Notes: generated from the sequence alone by a model not told the origin. Positions 36,505 to 46,563 are shown, counted from the first letter of the stretch. The stretch: 64,000 bases of DNA from Synechococcus sp. UW140 (GCA_945877115.1 CAMCQR010000001.1:1-64000); one strand, 5' to 3'. Numbers and translations are program-made.

Positions 36505-37296
36505 TTACCCCGCAGCCAGTTCGCGGCGGATCGCGGTGGCCAGATCAGCCCCTTCCTCGGGCCGGCTGAGGGCGGTTACGGCCCCGGAGTGGGCGCGATG
36601 CCGCAGGAGATCTAGGAAGCGTTCTGGCCCCAGTTCCGCCTCCCCCTTTCCCCCCAGCTGGGCGAGGGTGCGCCGTAGATCAGGTAACTCCGCCTCGAGG
36701 TCTGTGGCGCCGTACTCCTGCTGGCCGGCCATGACGGCGGCAAAGCGGTCGCGCCGACCGCGCCGTCCCACGGGATAGGCCGCCAGCAGCTCGTCTCGGC
36801 ACTGGCGCCAGGGACGCCCAGCCGTCAATAAGTCCGCCAATGCCGCCGAGAGTGGGGCGGCCTCCTCGTCCCGGATCGAGAGGTTAAAAGCTGGAGGTGC
36901 CGGCCGCAGACCCACGAACACCTCCAGCAGATCGCCGGCCCCCAGGACCCCGCCCTGGGGGTCCTGCACCGCATCGGCGCCCGTCGCCAGGGCTTCGATC
37001 AGGTCAGGGTGGCCGGCCAGCACAGTCTGGAGGTGGTTTGGGTCGAGACGGCCTGCGGGCGCTTGTTCGGCCAGCCAGCGGTTGATGCCCCCCAGGGCCA
37101 AAAACACCTCAGGCCCAGGGGAGGCCAGTTTGCCGTTACGCAGCATCGAGAGCTGAGAATTGTGGACGCGCCCCAAATCGAAGTGTTCCGCGAGGGAGGG
37201 GAGCACCTTGTGGGACCAGCCGTTACGGGCATGCCAGATGCGAATCAGATGCGAAAAGGCGACACGTCCAGATGCGATTTCTTCTCGGTATCCCAT
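36505..37296 (-). CDS. Unknown protein, conserved-looking
   Basis: The 263-residue soluble protein starts MGYREEIASGRVAFSHLIRIWHARNGWSHKVLPSLAEHFDLGRVHNSQLSM (in short pieces), which looks like an HTH-type or DNA-contacting fold but matches no motif I can name. The rest is Leu/Ala/Arg rich with a high helix tendency. There is no signal peptide or membrane span. It is 11 nt upstream of the PLP-protein gene. It is divergent from the desaturase, and its start lies 53 nt from that start. Confidence 0.7.
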   Translation of the reverse strand: MGYREEIASGRVAFSHLIRIWHARNGWSHKVLPSLAEHFDLGRVHNSQLSMLRNGKLASPGPEVFLALGGINRWLAEQAPAGRLDPNHLQTVLAGHPDLIEALATGADAVQDPQGGVLGAGDLLEVFVGLRPAPPAFNLSIRDEEAAPLSAALADLLTAGRPWRQCRDELLAAYPVGRRGRRDRFAAVMAGQQEYGATDLEAELPDLRRTLAQLGGKGEAELGPERFLDLLRHRAHSGAVTALSRPEEGADLATAIRRELAAG

Positions 37297-37349
37297 TTGA
37301 TATGAATCCGTACTGCTATCATTCTAGCTTCCGTTCCTTTCCCGCCTTT

Positions 37350-38297
37350 ATGGTCGATGCCGCTCGCTCCCGAATCGCCGCCGGGCCCCAGGCGCGCCAT
37401 ACCCGGAGAGTCGCCAAAATAAGTCTGGATCCTGACCGCGCCCAGGCCCTGCGTACCGGGCCTGGCAAGGGGTCTGGGGCCCGCTGGGGCGTCATCCTTT
37501 ACATGGCGGCGGTCCATGGTCTGGCCTTGGTGGCCCTGCTGCCACGGTTCTGGAGCTGGCAGGCACTGGTCACCCTGCTGATCCTGTACTGGATCACTGC
37601 TTGCCTGGGGGTCACCCTGGGTTATCACCGTCTTCTCAGCCATCGCTCCTTCCGGGTCCCCCATTGGTTGGAGCGGGTTCTGGCCACATGCGGAGCCCTC
37701 AGCTGCCAGCACGGCCCCATTGACTGGGTCGGGTTGCATCGTCACCACCACAAATTTTCCGACACGGCCGTCGACCACCACGACAGCAACCTGGGATTTT
37801 GGTGGTCCCACATGGGTTGGATGCTGGTCGGGGTTCCTGCCCTTGCCGCCGTGCCCTCCTTGACGGGGGATCTCGCGGTCGACCCCTATTACCGGTGGTT
37901 GAACCGTTGGTTCCTTTCCCTGCAGCTGGTCCTTGGGATTTTCCTTTACTGGGTTGGCAGCGTCACGGGTGTGGGTGGTTGGTCCCTGGTGTTATGGGGG
38001 ATTCCCCTGCGCCTGGCGATCGTTTATCAGTGCACCTGGCTGGTGAATTCGGCCACCCATCGTTGGGGCCAGGTCAGCCACGACAGCGGTGACCACTCCA
38101 AGAACAACCCCTGGGTTGCCGCGCTCACCTTTGGTGAGGGTTGGCATAACAACCACCACGCCTTTCCCCATTCCGCACGCCATGGCGTCGACAAGGGACA
38201 GATCGATTTGACCTGGGAGCACATTCGGCTGTTGCAGGCCCTGGGTCTCGCCAGTCACGTGCGCTTGCCCCGGGCCATTGTGCGGGGCAAGCGTTGA
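37350..38297 (+). CDS. Membrane fatty-acid desaturase (delta-9/DesC type), second copy
   Basis: The 315-residue desaturase has three His boxes: HRLLSH, HRHHH and HNNHH (in WHNNHHAFPHSARHG), with WWSHMGWML after the second. It sets a cis double bond in membrane acyl chains. ATG 37350 is preferred, because an upstream in-frame ATG at 37272 lies inside the divergent gene and adds non-conserved residues. It differs clearly from the copy at 20728, so the two may act on different lipids or positions. Confidence 0.92.
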   Translation: MVDAARSRIAAGPQARHTRRVAKISLDPDRAQALRTGPGKGSGARWGVILYMAAVHGLALVALLPRFWSWQALVTLLILYWITACLGVTLGYHRLLSHRSFRVPHWLERVLATCGALSCQHGPIDWVGLHRHHHKFSDTAVDHHDSNLGFWWSHMGWMLVGVPALAAVPSLTGDLAVDPYYRWLNRWFLSLQLVLGIFLYWVGSVTGVGGWSLVLWGIPLRLAIVYQCTWLVNSATHRWGQVSHDSGDHSKNNPWVAALTFGEGWHNNHHAFPHSARHGVDKGQIDLTWEHIRLLQALGLASHVRLPRAIVRGKR

Positions 38298-38358
38298 GGG
38301 GGCCTGCCGGTAGCGTATGGTTAAAAAACGTCCAGTCCAGGTTTCAGGTTTCGTCGTC

Positions 38359-38817
38359 ATGGCCAAGCGCGTACAGGTTGTTCTCAGTGAAGATGTACTC
38401 AGTCTTGGCAAAAACGGGGACCTTGTTGACGTAGCCCCTGGTTACGCCCGCAATTTTTTGGTGCCCTCCGGTAAGGCTGTCCCAGTGACAGCCGCCGTTC
38501 TGCGCCAGGTCGAGCACCGTCGCTCTAAGGAGGCGGAGCGCCAGGCCGCCTTTAAGGCTGAAGCGGATGCCCTCAGAACCGCCCTCAGCACCATCGGCCG
38601 TTTCGTCGTTAAGAAGCAGACCGGTGGCGATGATGTGCTGTTCGGCACTGTGACCAATGGTGATGTGGCTGATGCCATTGAAGCGGCTACCCAGAAAGCC
38701 GTCGAGCGCCGTGACATCACCGTCCCTGACATTCACCGCACAGGTTCCTACAAAGTGATGGTTAAGTTGCATCCCGAGGTAATTGCAGAGCTCAACCTCG
38801 AAGTCGTCAGCTTTTAA
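38359..38817 (+). CDS. rplI: 50S ribosomal protein L9
   Basis: L9 spans the large subunit near the L1 stalk and helps keep the reading frame. The 152-residue protein starts [34 protein letters not shown] (family N-domain), with the long connecting helix and the C-domain ending [19 protein letters not shown] 38359 is the family start. It is followed by a very strong terminator, so dnaB downstream has its own promoter. Confidence 0.96.
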   Translation: MAKRVQVVLSEDVLSLGKNGDLVDVAPGYARNFLVPSGKAVPVTAAVLRQVEHRRSKEAERQAAFKAEADALRTALSTIGRFVVKKQTGGDDVLFGTVTNGDVADAIEAATQKAVERRDITVPDIHRTGSYKVMVKLHPEVIAELNLEVVSF

Positions 38818-39144
38818 TAGCGGTCCTCAGGGTCCAAAGCTAAACAACAAACCAGGACCATACTTAGCGGATTTTTTGATTCAGCTTTGACAGTATTCGC
38901 ATTACGAACACAGATTGCCCAGTCAGGCCCTGAACGAACCAGCTTTCGTTCAGGGCCTGACTTGATTTTCACGATCGGCTTGCTTCTGGACCATGGCTTC
39001 CTGGGGTGGCTTGGGACCCTTCCTAAACCGACATCAACCGAATCCAAACTCTACCTGTAGCGTCCATGCCGGTGGATCCGCCGATCCGTTCGCGAGAATT
39101 CCACCCTTGGGCTCAACCCTCCGTCGTCGTCCGCAAGATTGGCC
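38818..39144. other. rplI-dnaB intergenic region
   Basis: This holds the rplI terminator (38921-38969) and, after it, the presumed dnaB promoter and leader. I see no ORF of note. Confidence 0.6.
38921..38969 (+). terminator. Terminator after rplI, 18-bp perfect inverted repeat
   Basis: AGTCAGGCCCTGAACGAA (38921-38938) pairs perfectly with 38945-38962 around the loop CCAGCT, followed by TGATTTT. It is strong enough to work in both directions. Confidence 0.85.
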
Positions 39145-40563
39145 ATGGTCACCCTTCCCTTGAGCGACACTGGCGCCCCCGAGGTTCCCACCCCCCGACC
39201 GAGACGGGGCGGGGAACCTCGGGGCGAAGGTGGCGGCTTTGAAGCCACTCCCGATGGCTTGCCCCCCCAGAATTTGGAGGCCGAAGAGGCGGTGCTGGGG
39301 GGCATCCTGCTGGACCCGGATGCCATTGGCCGGGTGGCTGACGTTCTCCAGCCTGAGGCTTTTTACCTTGGATCCCACCGGGAGATCTACCGCACGGCTT
39401 TGATGCTTCATAGCCAGGGCAAGCCCACGGATCTCACCGCCATGGCGGCCTGGCTGGCTGACACAGGTCACCTGGAAAAGGTGGGAGGCAGCGCCCGCCT
39501 GGTGGAACTGGTGGAGCGCACTCTCAGCACAGCCTCCATTGACCAGGTGGCGCGCCTTGTGATGGATAAATACCTCAGGCGCCAGCTGATTCGCTCGGGT
39601 AACGAGGTCATTCGTCTCGGCTTCGATCAGAGCAAACCCATGGAGCAAGTGCTCGACGAGGCCGAACAGAAGATCTTTGCCATCAGCCAGGAAAAGCCGA
39701 GCGTGGGCCTGACTCCCACCGCCGAGATCCTTACGAGCACCTTCAACGAAATCGAGAGCCGCTCCCTTGGCACAGCCGTTGCCGGCATACCGGTGAACTT
39801 CTACGACCTCGATGCCATCACCCAGGGCCTGCAGCGCAGCGATTTGATCATCGTGGCGGGGCGGCCCGCCATGGGAAAAACCTCGATCGTGCTCAACATC
39901 GCCAAAAACGTGGCCCAGTTGCACCAGCTGCCGGTTGCTGTGTTCAGTCTGGAAATGAGTAAGGAGCAACTCACCTATCGCCTGTTGTCGATGGAGGTGG
40001 GCATCGAAAGCGGCCGACTCCGCACCGGACGTCTCCAACCCGAGGAATGGCCCTTGCTAGGCAACGCCATCAGCAGCCTCAGTCAGCTGCCGTTGTTTCT
40101 GGATGACAAACCCAACGCCGGCGTGTTGGAGATGCGCTCCCTTTGTCGGCGTCTGATGGCTGAAACCGGCAAGGAATTGGGACTGGTGATGATCGACTAC
40201 CTGCAGCTGATGGAAGGATCGACCCCCGATAACCGGGTGCAGGAGCTCTCGCGCATTACTCGTGGCCTCAAGGGCATGGCCCGCGAACTGAATGTGCCCG
40301 TGATGGCCCTTTCCCAGCTCAGTCGTGGTGTGGAGGCCCGCACCAATAAACGGCCCATGCTCAGTGATCTGCGTGAATCGGGCTCGATTGAACAGGATGC
40401 CGATCTGGTGTTGATGATCTACCGCGATGAGTATTACAACCCCGAGACGGCCGACCGCGGCATCACCGAAGTGATCGTGACCAAGCACCGCAATGGCCCG
40501 GTTGGCACAGTCAAATTGCTGTTTGAACCCCAGTTCACGCGCTTCAGGAACCTGGCTGCTTGA
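39145..40563 (+). CDS. dnaB: Replicative DNA helicase DnaB
   Basis: DnaB unwinds DNA at the replication fork as a hexamer. The protein (about 472 aa) has the N-terminal primase-interaction domain (PPQNLEAEEAVLGGILLDPDAI), Walker A GRPAMGKTS, H2 FSLEMSKEQL, Walker B LVMIDYLQLM and H4 SDLRESGSIEQDADLVLMIYRDEYY. No intein is inserted, unlike some cyanobacterial DnaB. A Pro/Arg/Gly-rich lead of about 30 residues precedes the domain. ATG 39145 is preferred over TTG 39139. Confidence 0.96.
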   Translation: MVTLPLSDTGAPEVPTPRPRRGGEPRGEGGGFEATPDGLPPQNLEAEEAVLGGILLDPDAIGRVADVLQPEAFYLGSHREIYRTALMLHSQGKPTDLTAMAAWLADTGHLEKVGGSARLVELVERTLSTASIDQVARLVMDKYLRRQLIRSGNEVIRLGFDQSKPMEQVLDEAEQKIFAISQEKPSVGLTPTAEILTSTFNEIESRSLGTAVAGIPVNFYDLDAITQGLQRSDLIIVAGRPAMGKTSIVLNIAKNVAQLHQLPVAVFSLEMSKEQLTYRLLSMEVGIESGRLRTGRLQPEEWPLLGNAISSLSQLPLFLDDKPNAGVLEMRSLCRRLMAETGKELGLVMIDYLQLMEGSTPDNRVQELSRITRGLKGMARELNVPVMALSQLSRGVEARTNKRPMLSDLRESGSIEQDADLVLMIYRDEYYNPETADRGITEVIVTKHRNGPVGTVKLLFEPQFTRFRNLAA

Positions 40564-40946
40564 ACCCTTCAGGGTGAGGGGGGAGGGTGATCTGCTAGAT
40601 TCAATTCTTGTGCCGAAGTTCTGTGCCCGTCCGCTAGCCGGGCCTCCAGTCGCGACACAAGAATCGTCCGTGGTGGCGGTTCTCCAGGCCAGTACGGGCA
40701 AGTGTTTCGGCACCCCACCGTCGGGAAACTGCAATCGGATGACCAGGGATAACCCCCGGGCCCGCCTCAAGCAAGTCCCAGCCCACTGACTTCGCTCGCT
40801 AGCCCCCAGTCCCGGATTCCATCCAGGACCGTTCTGCGATTCACGATTTCAGATCCCTGCCATTCCTGGGCAATTTCGGTTGCCTGAGGGCTAGCCCGAT
40901 TTCGGGTTTGCTATGGCTTTTCCAGCTAGCTTAGTTCCCTGTTCCC
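40564..40946. other. Leader region of the ribosomal superoperon
   Basis: The 383-nt gap has no supported ORF. It should hold the superoperon promoter and a long untranslated leader. A stem-loop candidate lies at 40604-40664, and a short GCCCGATTTCGGGT hairpin lies near 40893. The S10 gene rpsJ, normally first, is absent, as in other cyanobacteria where it lies near tuf. Confidence 0.55.
40604..40664 (+). promoter_or_regulatory. Two-tier stem-loop, possible RNA leader or terminator of dnaB
   Basis: ATTCTTGTG (40604-40612) pairs with CACAAGAAT (40656-40664), enclosing an inner GCCCG/CGGGC hairpin (40625-40629 with 40639-40643). It could be a regulatory leader of the ribosomal operon or a transcript end for dnaB. 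There is no T run. Confidence 0.35.
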
Positions 40947-41594
40947 ATGTCCGTAGGCATTCTCGGGAAGAAGTTGGGTATGTCCCAGTTCTTCGACGAC
41001 GAAGGCAGATCCATCCCGGTCACCGTGATCGAGGCGGGTCCCTGCCGCATCACCCAGATCAAGAACGACGCCACCGACGGATACTCCGCCGTTCAGGTCG
41101 GTTTTGGCGAAATCCGCGACAAGCTTGTCAACAAGCCTGCCAAGGGACATTTGGTCCGTTCTGGTAACGATCCGCTGCGCCATCTGCGGGAGTACCGAGT
41201 GGCCAGCGTTGAAGGTCTTGAATTGGGTGGGGCGATCACCGTGTCCGCCTTCGAGCCCGGCCAGAAGATTGATGTCAGTGGTGACACCATGGGTCGCGGC
41301 TTTTCCGGTTTTCAGAAACGCCATGGCTTCAGCCGTGGTCCGATGACCCACGGTTCCAAGAACCACCGCGAACCTGGGTCCATCGGCGCCGGCACGACCC
41401 CTGGCCGTGTCTATCCCGGCAAGCGGATGGCCGGTCGCTACGGCGGCAAGCAGATCACCACCCGCGGACTCACCATCCTCAAAGTGGACACCGAGCACAA
41501 TTTGCTCGTGGTCAAGGGTTCCGTTCCCGGCAAGCCGGGCGCCCTGCTCAACATCCGCCCGGCCAAGCGGGTGGGCTTCAACGCCGCGTCCTGA
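40947..41594 (+). CDS. rplC: 50S ribosomal protein L3
   Basis: L3 is an early-assembly protein near the peptidyl transferase centre. The 215-residue protein starts [20 protein letters not shown] and has the conserved core [27 protein letters not shown] and KRMAGRYGG. It is the first gene of the ribosomal cluster here and is preceded by the long leader. rplD starts 11 nt downstream. Confidence 0.98.
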   Translation: MSVGILGKKLGMSQFFDDEGRSIPVTVIEAGPCRITQIKNDATDGYSAVQVGFGEIRDKLVNKPAKGHLVRSGNDPLRHLREYRVASVEGLELGGAITVSAFEPGQKIDVSGDTMGRGFSGFQKRHGFSRGPMTHGSKNHREPGSIGAGTTPGRVYPGKRMAGRYGGKQITTRGLTILKVDTEHNLLVVKGSVPGKPGALLNIRPAKRVGFNAAS

Positions 41595-41605
41595 GGAGAA
41601 TCACC

Positions 41606-42241
41606 ATGGCTAACTGTGTAGTACGTGATTGGCAGGGCAAGGAAAGTGGCCAGGCCTCCCTCGACCTCAAGGTTGCACGGGAGACTTCCGCCGTTGATCT
41701 CTTGCATCGCGCCGTCGTGCGCCAGCTCGCTAACGCCCGTCAGGGCACTGCGAGCACCCTCACCCGCGCTGAGGTGGCCGGTGGTGGCCGTAAGCCCTAC
41801 AAACAGAAGGGCACCGGCCGGGCCCGCCAAGGGTCCATCCGCACCCCGCTGCGTCCCGGTGGTGGCATCGTTTTCGGTCCCAAACCCCGCTCTTACGCCC
41901 TGGCGATGAATCGCAAGGAGCGTCGCCTGGCCCTGCGTACCGCCCTGATGAGCCGCGTTGCGGACATCACCGTGGTCAAAGGCTTTGCCCAGGGGCTGGA
42001 AGTCCCCAAGACCCGCGAAATCACCGCGGCCCTGCAGCGATTCGGTATTGCTGCTGATGCCAAGGTCCTGTTGGTGATTGATGGAGCCTCTGAGGAAGTG
42101 CGCCTTTCGGTACGCAACCTTGAGAAGGTCAAGTTGATCGCAGCCGACCAGCTCAATGTCTTCGACTTGCTCAACGCCTCCAAGCTGGTGTTGAACGAAG
42201 AAGCACTTGCCAAGATCCAGGAGGTTTACGGAGATGGCTGA
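41606..42241 (+). CDS. rplD: 50S ribosomal protein L4
   Basis: L4 lines part of the exit tunnel with its long loop, and in some bacteria it controls its own operon. The 211-residue protein has [37 protein letters not shown], the conserved tunnel loop. The end overlaps rplW by 8 nt, so they are coupled. Confidence 0.97.
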   Translation: MANCVVRDWQGKESGQASLDLKVARETSAVDLLHRAVVRQLANARQGTASTLTRAEVAGGGRKPYKQKGTGRARQGSIRTPLRPGGGIVFGPKPRSYALAMNRKERRLALRTALMSRVADITVVKGFAQGLEVPKTREITAALQRFGIAADAKVLLVIDGASEEVRLSVRNLEKVKLIAADQLNVFDLLNASKLVLNEEALAKIQEVYGDG

Positions 42242-42536
42242 ACGTTTCACCGGTCGGTTGGCGGATGTGATTCGTCGCCCACTGATCACCGAGAAGGCCA
42301 CCCGGGCCCTCGACCTGAATCAATACACCTTTGAGGTGGATCATCGGGCGGCCAAGCCCGACATCAAAGCTGCTGTTGAAACTCTCTTTGACGTCAAGGT
42401 CATTGGGATCAGCACCATGAATCCCCCCCGTCGTTCTCGACGTGTGGGTCGCTTCGCCGGCAAACGCGCACAAGTCAAAAAGGCTGTGGTGCGTCTAGCC
42501 GAAGGCAGCTCCATCCAGTTGTTCCCTGAGTCCTGA
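42234..42536 (+). CDS. rplW: 50S ribosomal protein L23
   Basis: L23 sits at the tunnel exit and is the docking site for trigger factor and SRP. The 100-residue protein starts [22 protein letters not shown] and has [15 protein letters not shown]-type core sequence. ATG 42234 overlaps rplD by 8 nt. An upstream in-frame start (42207) is not typical of the family. Confidence 0.96.
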   Translation: MAERFTGRLADVIRRPLITEKATRALDLNQYTFEVDHRAAKPDIKAAVETLFDVKVIGISTMNPPRRSRRVGRFAGKRAQVKKAVVRLAEGSSIQLFPES

Positions 42537-42550
42537 GGGTCTGAATCGTC

Positions 42551-43414
42551 ATGGCAATCCGTAACTACAGACCCACCAGTCCCGGCACCCGCACCCTGGT
42601 GGTCACTGACTTCAGTGAAATCACTGGTCGCGGTCGCGAGCGTGGCCTTGTTGTCGCAAAGCATCGCCGCAAGGGTCGCAATAATCGCGGCGTCATCACT
42701 TGTCGCCATCGTGGTGGTGGACATAAGCGCCTCTACCGTCTGGTGGATTTTCGCCGCGATAAGCACGGCGTTCAGGCCCGTGTCGCTGCCATTCATTACG
42801 ACCCCCATCGCAACGCTCGCCTGGCGCTGCTTTATTACAGCGATGGTGAAAAACGTTATATTTTGGCCCCTGCTCGCATTGCTGTCGGCCAAACAGTCAT
42901 CTCCGGCCCGGATAGCCCGATTGAGATCGGCAACGCCCTTCCCCTCTCCGCCATTCCACTTGGCTCCAGCGTCCATAACGTCGAGCTCTATGCCGGTCGT
43001 GGTGGACAAATGGTCCGCACGGCAGGGGCCAGTGCCCAAGTCGTGGCCAAGGAAGGGGACTATGTCGCCCTCAAGCTGCCTTCGACGGAAGTCCGTCTGA
43101 TTCGTCGGGAGTGCTACGCCACCCTGGGCGAGGTCGGTAATGCCGAACAACGCAACACCAGCCTCGGCAAGGCTGGCCGCAAGCGCTGGCTCGGTCGCCG
43201 CCCGGAAGTACGAGGCAGTGTCATGAACCCTTGCGATCACCCCCATGGTGGTGGCGAAGGTCGCGCTCCGATCGGACGTTCTGGTCCTGTGACCCCCTGG
43301 GGCAAGCCCGCCCTTGGCCTCAAGACCCGTAAGCGGAACAAGCCCAGCAACCGCTTTGTGCTCCGCAAACGTCGCCGCACCTCCAAGCGGAGCCGTGGTG
43401 GACGGGACGCTTGA
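42551..43414 (+). CDS. rplB: 50S ribosomal protein L2
   Basis: L2 is needed for subunit joining and peptidyl transfer. The 287-residue protein starts [14 protein letters not shown] and has [22 protein letters not shown] and the near-catalytic [20 protein letters not shown] with the conserved His. The basic C-terminus is typical. Confidence 0.98.
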   Translation: MAIRNYRPTSPGTRTLVVTDFSEITGRGRERGLVVAKHRRKGRNNRGVITCRHRGGGHKRLYRLVDFRRDKHGVQARVAAIHYDPHRNARLALLYYSDGEKRYILAPARIAVGQTVISGPDSPIEIGNALPLSAIPLGSSVHNVELYAGRGGQMVRTAGASAQVVAKEGDYVALKLPSTEVRLIRRECYATLGEVGNAEQRNTSLGKAGRKRWLGRRPEVRGSVMNPCDHPHGGGEGRAPIGRSGPVTPWGKPALGLKTRKRNKPSNRFVLRKRRRTSKRSRGGRDA

Positions 43415-43449
43415 TGAATTATTTCGCTCCGTTGTACGCCTGATCCACC

Positions 43450-43725
43450 ATGGGACGCTCACTCAAAAAAGGACCGTTTGTCGCCGACAGCCTGCTTCGC
43501 AAGCTCGAGAAGCAAAACACCGACGATGACAAATCCGTGATCAAAACCTGGTCACGGGCCTCCACCATCCTGCCGATGATGATTGGCCACACCATTGCCG
43601 TTCACAACGGCAAGGCCCACGTTCCGGTCTACGTGACCGAGCAGATGGTGGGCCACAAACTGGGCGAATTCGCCCCGACCCGCACCTTCCGCGGTCACAC
43701 CAAGGACAAGAAGGGAGGACGTTGA
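43450..43725 (+). CDS. rpsS: 30S ribosomal protein S19
   Basis: S19 sits in the 30S head with S13. The 91-residue protein starts [20 protein letters not shown] and has the core [39 protein letters not shown] (given in part). It lies 35 nt after rplB, and its end is 4 nt before rplV. Confidence 0.98.
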   Translation: MGRSLKKGPFVADSLLRKLEKQNTDDDKSVIKTWSRASTILPMMIGHTIAVHNGKAHVPVYVTEQMVGHKLGEFAPTRTFRGHTKDKKGGR

Positions 43726-43729
43726 TCCA

Positions 43730-44080
43730 ATGGCCAACACCACAACTGCCCAAGCCCACGGCCGCTACATTCGCGGTTCCGTCTCCAAGGTTCGGCGCGT
43801 GCTCGACCAGATCAGAGGTCGTACCTATCGCGATGCCCTGATCATGCTCGAGTTCATGCCTTACCGCTCCACAGGACCGATTACCAAAGTTCTCCGTTCT
43901 GCGGTGGCGAATGCCGAGCACAACCTCGGTCTTGACCCATCCACCTTGATCATCAGCCAGGCCATTGCCGACATGGGGCCTTCCCTGAAGCGCTTCCGTC
44001 CACGCGCCCAGGGCCGCGCCTACGCCATCAAGAAACAGACCTGCCACATCAGCATTGCTGTGGCGTCTCCTTCCGCCTGA
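43730..44080 (+). CDS. rplV: 50S ribosomal protein L22
   Basis: L22 reaches into the exit tunnel, where its loop takes part in arrest and macrolide action. The 116-residue protein has [23 protein letters not shown] and the loop [25 protein letters not shown]. It lies just after rpsS, and rpsC follows after 19 nt. Confidence 0.97.
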   Translation: MANTTTAQAHGRYIRGSVSKVRRVLDQIRGRTYRDALIMLEFMPYRSTGPITKVLRSAVANAEHNLGLDPSTLIISQAIADMGPSLKRFRPRAQGRAYAIKKQTCHISIAVASPSA

Positions 44081-44099
44081 CCCCCGAGGACACCGACCG

Positions 44100-44828
44100 A
44101 TGGGACACAAAATCCATCCAACCGGCCTGCGCCTGGGGATCACCCAGGAACACCGCTCCCGCTGGTACGCCCCAAGCCGCACCTATCCGACCCTTCTTCA
44201 GGAGGATGACCGGATTCGCAAGTTCATCCACAAGAAATATGCTGCTGCTGGTATCAGCGATGTGCTGATTGCCCGTAAGGCCGACCAACTTGAGGTTGAA
44301 CTCAAGACCGCCCGACCTGGTGTTCTTGTCGGACGCCAAGGCAGCGGCATCGAAGAATTACGCACTGGCATTCAGGCCACCCTCAAAGATGCGTCCCGCC
44401 AAGTGCGGATCAACGTTGTTGAGGTGGAACGGGTCGACGCCGACGCCTATTTGCTGGCCGAGTACATCGCCCAACAGCTGGAAAAGCGGGTTGCCTTCCG
44501 CCGTGTCATGCGCATGGCTGTGCAGCGTGCCCAGCGCGCTGGAGTGCTTGGTCTCAAGATCCAGGTGGGCGGACGTCTTAACGGCGCCGAAATTGCCCGG
44601 ACCGAATGGACTCGTGAGGGTCGAGTTCCCTTGCACACCCTTCGGGCCGACATCGATTACGCCACTAAGGTGGCCACCACCACCTATGGCGTTCTTGGCA
44701 TCAAGGTGTGGGTATTTAAAGGAGAGGTGCTTCCTGGTCAGCAAGAACAGCTGCCCACTGGCGGAGCCCCCAAGCGCCGAGCTAGTCGCCGGCCCCAACA
44801 ATTCGAAGATCGCTCCAACGAGGAGTGA
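44100..44828 (+). CDS. rpsC: 30S ribosomal protein S3
   Basis: S3 forms part of the mRNA entry helicase site. The 242-residue protein starts [24 protein letters not shown] and has the KH domain with [11 protein letters not shown] and [22 protein letters not shown]. The C-terminus is basic ([11 protein letters not shown]). ATG 44100 is the family start. Confidence 0.97.
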   Translation: MGHKIHPTGLRLGITQEHRSRWYAPSRTYPTLLQEDDRIRKFIHKKYAAAGISDVLIARKADQLEVELKTARPGVLVGRQGSGIEELRTGIQATLKDASRQVRINVVEVERVDADAYLLAEYIAQQLEKRVAFRRVMRMAVQRAQRAGVLGLKIQVGGRLNGAEIARTEWTREGRVPLHTLRADIDYATKVATTTYGVLGIKVWVFKGEVLPGQQEQLPTGGAPKRRASRRPQQFEDRSNEE

Positions 44829-44841
44829 GGGAAGCTGAACC

Positions 44842-45351
44842 ATGCTGAGTCCACGTCGCGTCAAATTCCGCAAGCAACAGCGAGGCCGCATGCGCGGCAT
44901 CGCTACCCGCGGTAACACCATCGCCTTTGGCGAATTCGCTCTTCAGGCCCAGGAATGTGGCTGGATCACTTCCCGCCAAATTGAAGCCAGCCGGCGGGCC
45001 ATGACCCGTTATGTCAAACGGGGCGGCAAGATCTGGATCCGGATCTTTCCCGATAAGCCTGTCACCATGCGCGCTGCCGAAACTCGGATGGGTTCCGGTA
45101 AGGGAAACCCAGAGTTCTGGGTGGCAGTGATTAAACCCGGTCGGATTCTCTTTGAGATGGGTGGTCCCGAAATTACCGAGGCTATCGCTAAAGAGGCCAT
45201 GCGCCTGGCGCAGTACAAGCTGCCCATTAAGACCAAGTTCCTCGCTCTTGCCGACCAGTCGGTCGAGCTGGTAGCCGAGGAAAACGTCGACGTTGCGGTC
45301 ATCCCCGTGGCTGATTTGTCGCCGTCCCATGCCCTCGCCCTGGAGTCCTGA
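44842..45351 (+). CDS. rplP: 50S ribosomal protein L16
   Basis: L16 helps position tRNA in the A and P sites. The protein starts [19 protein letters not shown] and has [34 protein letters not shown]. It has 169 residues against about 136 in most bacteria. The extra is an acidic/hydrophobic C-terminal tail ([20 protein letters not shown]) that is not part of the usual fold. Confidence 0.95.
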   Translation: MLSPRRVKFRKQQRGRMRGIATRGNTIAFGEFALQAQECGWITSRQIEASRRAMTRYVKRGGKIWIRIFPDKPVTMRAAETRMGSGKGNPEFWVAVIKPGRILFEMGGPEITEAIAKEAMRLAQYKLPIKTKFLALADQSVELVAEENVDVAVIPVADLSPSHALALES

Positions 45352-45353
45352 CC

Positions 45354-45563
45354 ATGGCCCGCCCCACGATCGTCGAGGTGCGCAACCTCACCGATACCCA
45401 GATCATCGAAGGCATTGACGGCGTTCGTCGTCAACTCTTCGACCTCCGTTTCCAGCGGGCCACCCGCCGCCTGGAACATCCGCACCGCTTCAAGGAGGCC
45501 CGCATCAAGCTGGCTCACCTGCTAACGGTGCAGCAGGAGCGCCAGCGCTCCACCGCCTCCTGA
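45354..45563 (+). CDS. rpmC: 50S ribosomal protein L29
   Basis: L29 lies next to L23 at the tunnel exit. The 69-residue protein has the two-helix pattern: [48 protein letters not shown] in part. It lies 2 nt after rplP and before rpsQ. Confidence 0.95.
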   Translation: MARPTIVEVRNLTDTQIIEGIDGVRRQLFDLRFQRATRRLEHPHRFKEARIKLAHLLTVQQERQRSTAS

Positions 45564-45577
45564 ACCTCTCCATTCCC

Positions 45578-45826
45578 ATGGCACTCAAGGAAAGGATCGG
45601 CACCGTCGTCAGCGACAAGATGGACAAAACGGTGGTGGTTGCGGTGGAAAACCGCTTTCCCCACCCCATCTACCTGAAGACTGTTAGCCGCACCACCCGC
45701 TACAAGGCCCACGACGAAGCCAACAATTGCCGCGTCGGCGATCGGGTCCGCATCACTGAAACCAGGCCCCTCAGTCGCACCAAGCGCTGGATGGTGGCTG
45801 AGGTGATTTCCCCCACCGCTTCTTGA
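45578..45826 (+). CDS. rpsQ: 30S ribosomal protein S17
   Basis: S17 is a primary 16S rRNA binder. The 82-residue protein starts [21 protein letters not shown] and has the conserved [18 protein letters not shown]. It is followed by a clear GAGGAG Shine-Dalgarno sequence for rplN. Confidence 0.97.
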   Translation: MALKERIGTVVSDKMDKTVVVAVENRFPHPIYLKTVSRTTRYKAHDEANNCRVGDRVRITETRPLSRTKRWMVAEVISPTAS

Positions 45827-45839
45827 GGAGGACCTTCGC

Positions 45840-46205
45840 ATGATTCAACAGGAAACCTACCTCAACGTTGCTGATAACAGCGGCGCCAAACGGATTCAAT
45901 GCATCCGCGTGCTCGGTACCAACCGTCGTTACGCCCACGTAGGTGACATTATTGTCGCCGCTGTGAAAGATGCCATGCCCAACATGGGTGTGAAGAAGTC
46001 CGATGTAGTCAAGGCTGTGGTTGTTCGTACCCGAGCCACCCTGCGTCGTGACACCGGCAACTCGATTCGGTTTGACGACAACGCGGCAGTCATCCTCGCT
46101 AACGACAACAATCCCAAGGGCACTCGAGTTTTTGGACCCGTGGCCCGCGAACTGCGTGAGCGCAATTTTACCAAAATTGTTTCGCTTGCTCCGGAGGTGA
46201 TCTGA
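45840..46205 (+). CDS. rplN: 50S ribosomal protein L14
   Basis: L14 contacts the small subunit. The 121-residue protein starts [26 protein letters not shown] and ends IVSLAPEVI, with [31 protein letters not shown] in part. It starts just after a good GAGGA site, and rplX begins 1 nt after its stop. Confidence 0.98.
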   Translation: MIQQETYLNVADNSGAKRIQCIRVLGTNRRYAHVGDIIVAAVKDAMPNMGVKKSDVVKAVVVRTRATLRRDTGNSIRFDDNAAVILANDNNPKGTRVFGPVARELRERNFTKIVSLAPEVI

Positions 46206-46206
46206 G

Positions 46207-46563
46207 ATGGCTGCCACAACTCCTAGGGCTAAACCAACAGTGCGCATCAAGATGCGCATCAAAAAAGGGGATACCGTCCAGGTGATCACCGGTAAGGACA
46301 AGGGAAAGACCGGTGAGGTTCTGCGGACCCTTCCCTACGAAAATCGCGTGATTGTGCAAGGTGTCAACCTGCGCACCCGCCACGTTAAGCCAACCCAGGA
46401 AGGTGAGTCTGGGCGCATTCTCACCGAGGAAGCGTCCCTGCATGCTTCCAATGTGATGCTTTATTCCTCAACAAATAACGTGGCTAGCCGCGTTGGAATT
46501 GTTGTGGAGAAGGACGGCACCAAAAAACGCCGTCTTAAGAAGACAGGTGAACTTCTAGATTGA
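46207..46563 (+). CDS. rplX: 50S ribosomal protein L24
   Basis: L24 starts 50S assembly. The 118-residue protein has the KOW motif [20 protein letters not shown], then the [14 protein letters not shown] region. The N-terminus has a short Thr/Lys-rich lead. A gap of 100 nt follows before rplE, in which I see no gene. Confidence 0.96.
   Translation: MAATTPRAKPTVRIKMRIKKGDTVQVITGKDKGKTGEVLRTLPYENRVIVQGVNLRTRHVKPTQEGESGRILTEEASLHASNVMLYSSTNNVASRVGIVVEKDGTKKRRLKKTGELLD

Noticed and set aside
39145-40563. DnaB intein
   Set aside because: The helicase motifs run on without an insert, and the length is normal.
42341-43462. Long minus-strand ORF (373 residues) across rplW-rplB
   Set aside because: It is antisense to highly conserved ribosomal genes, a codon-bias shadow.
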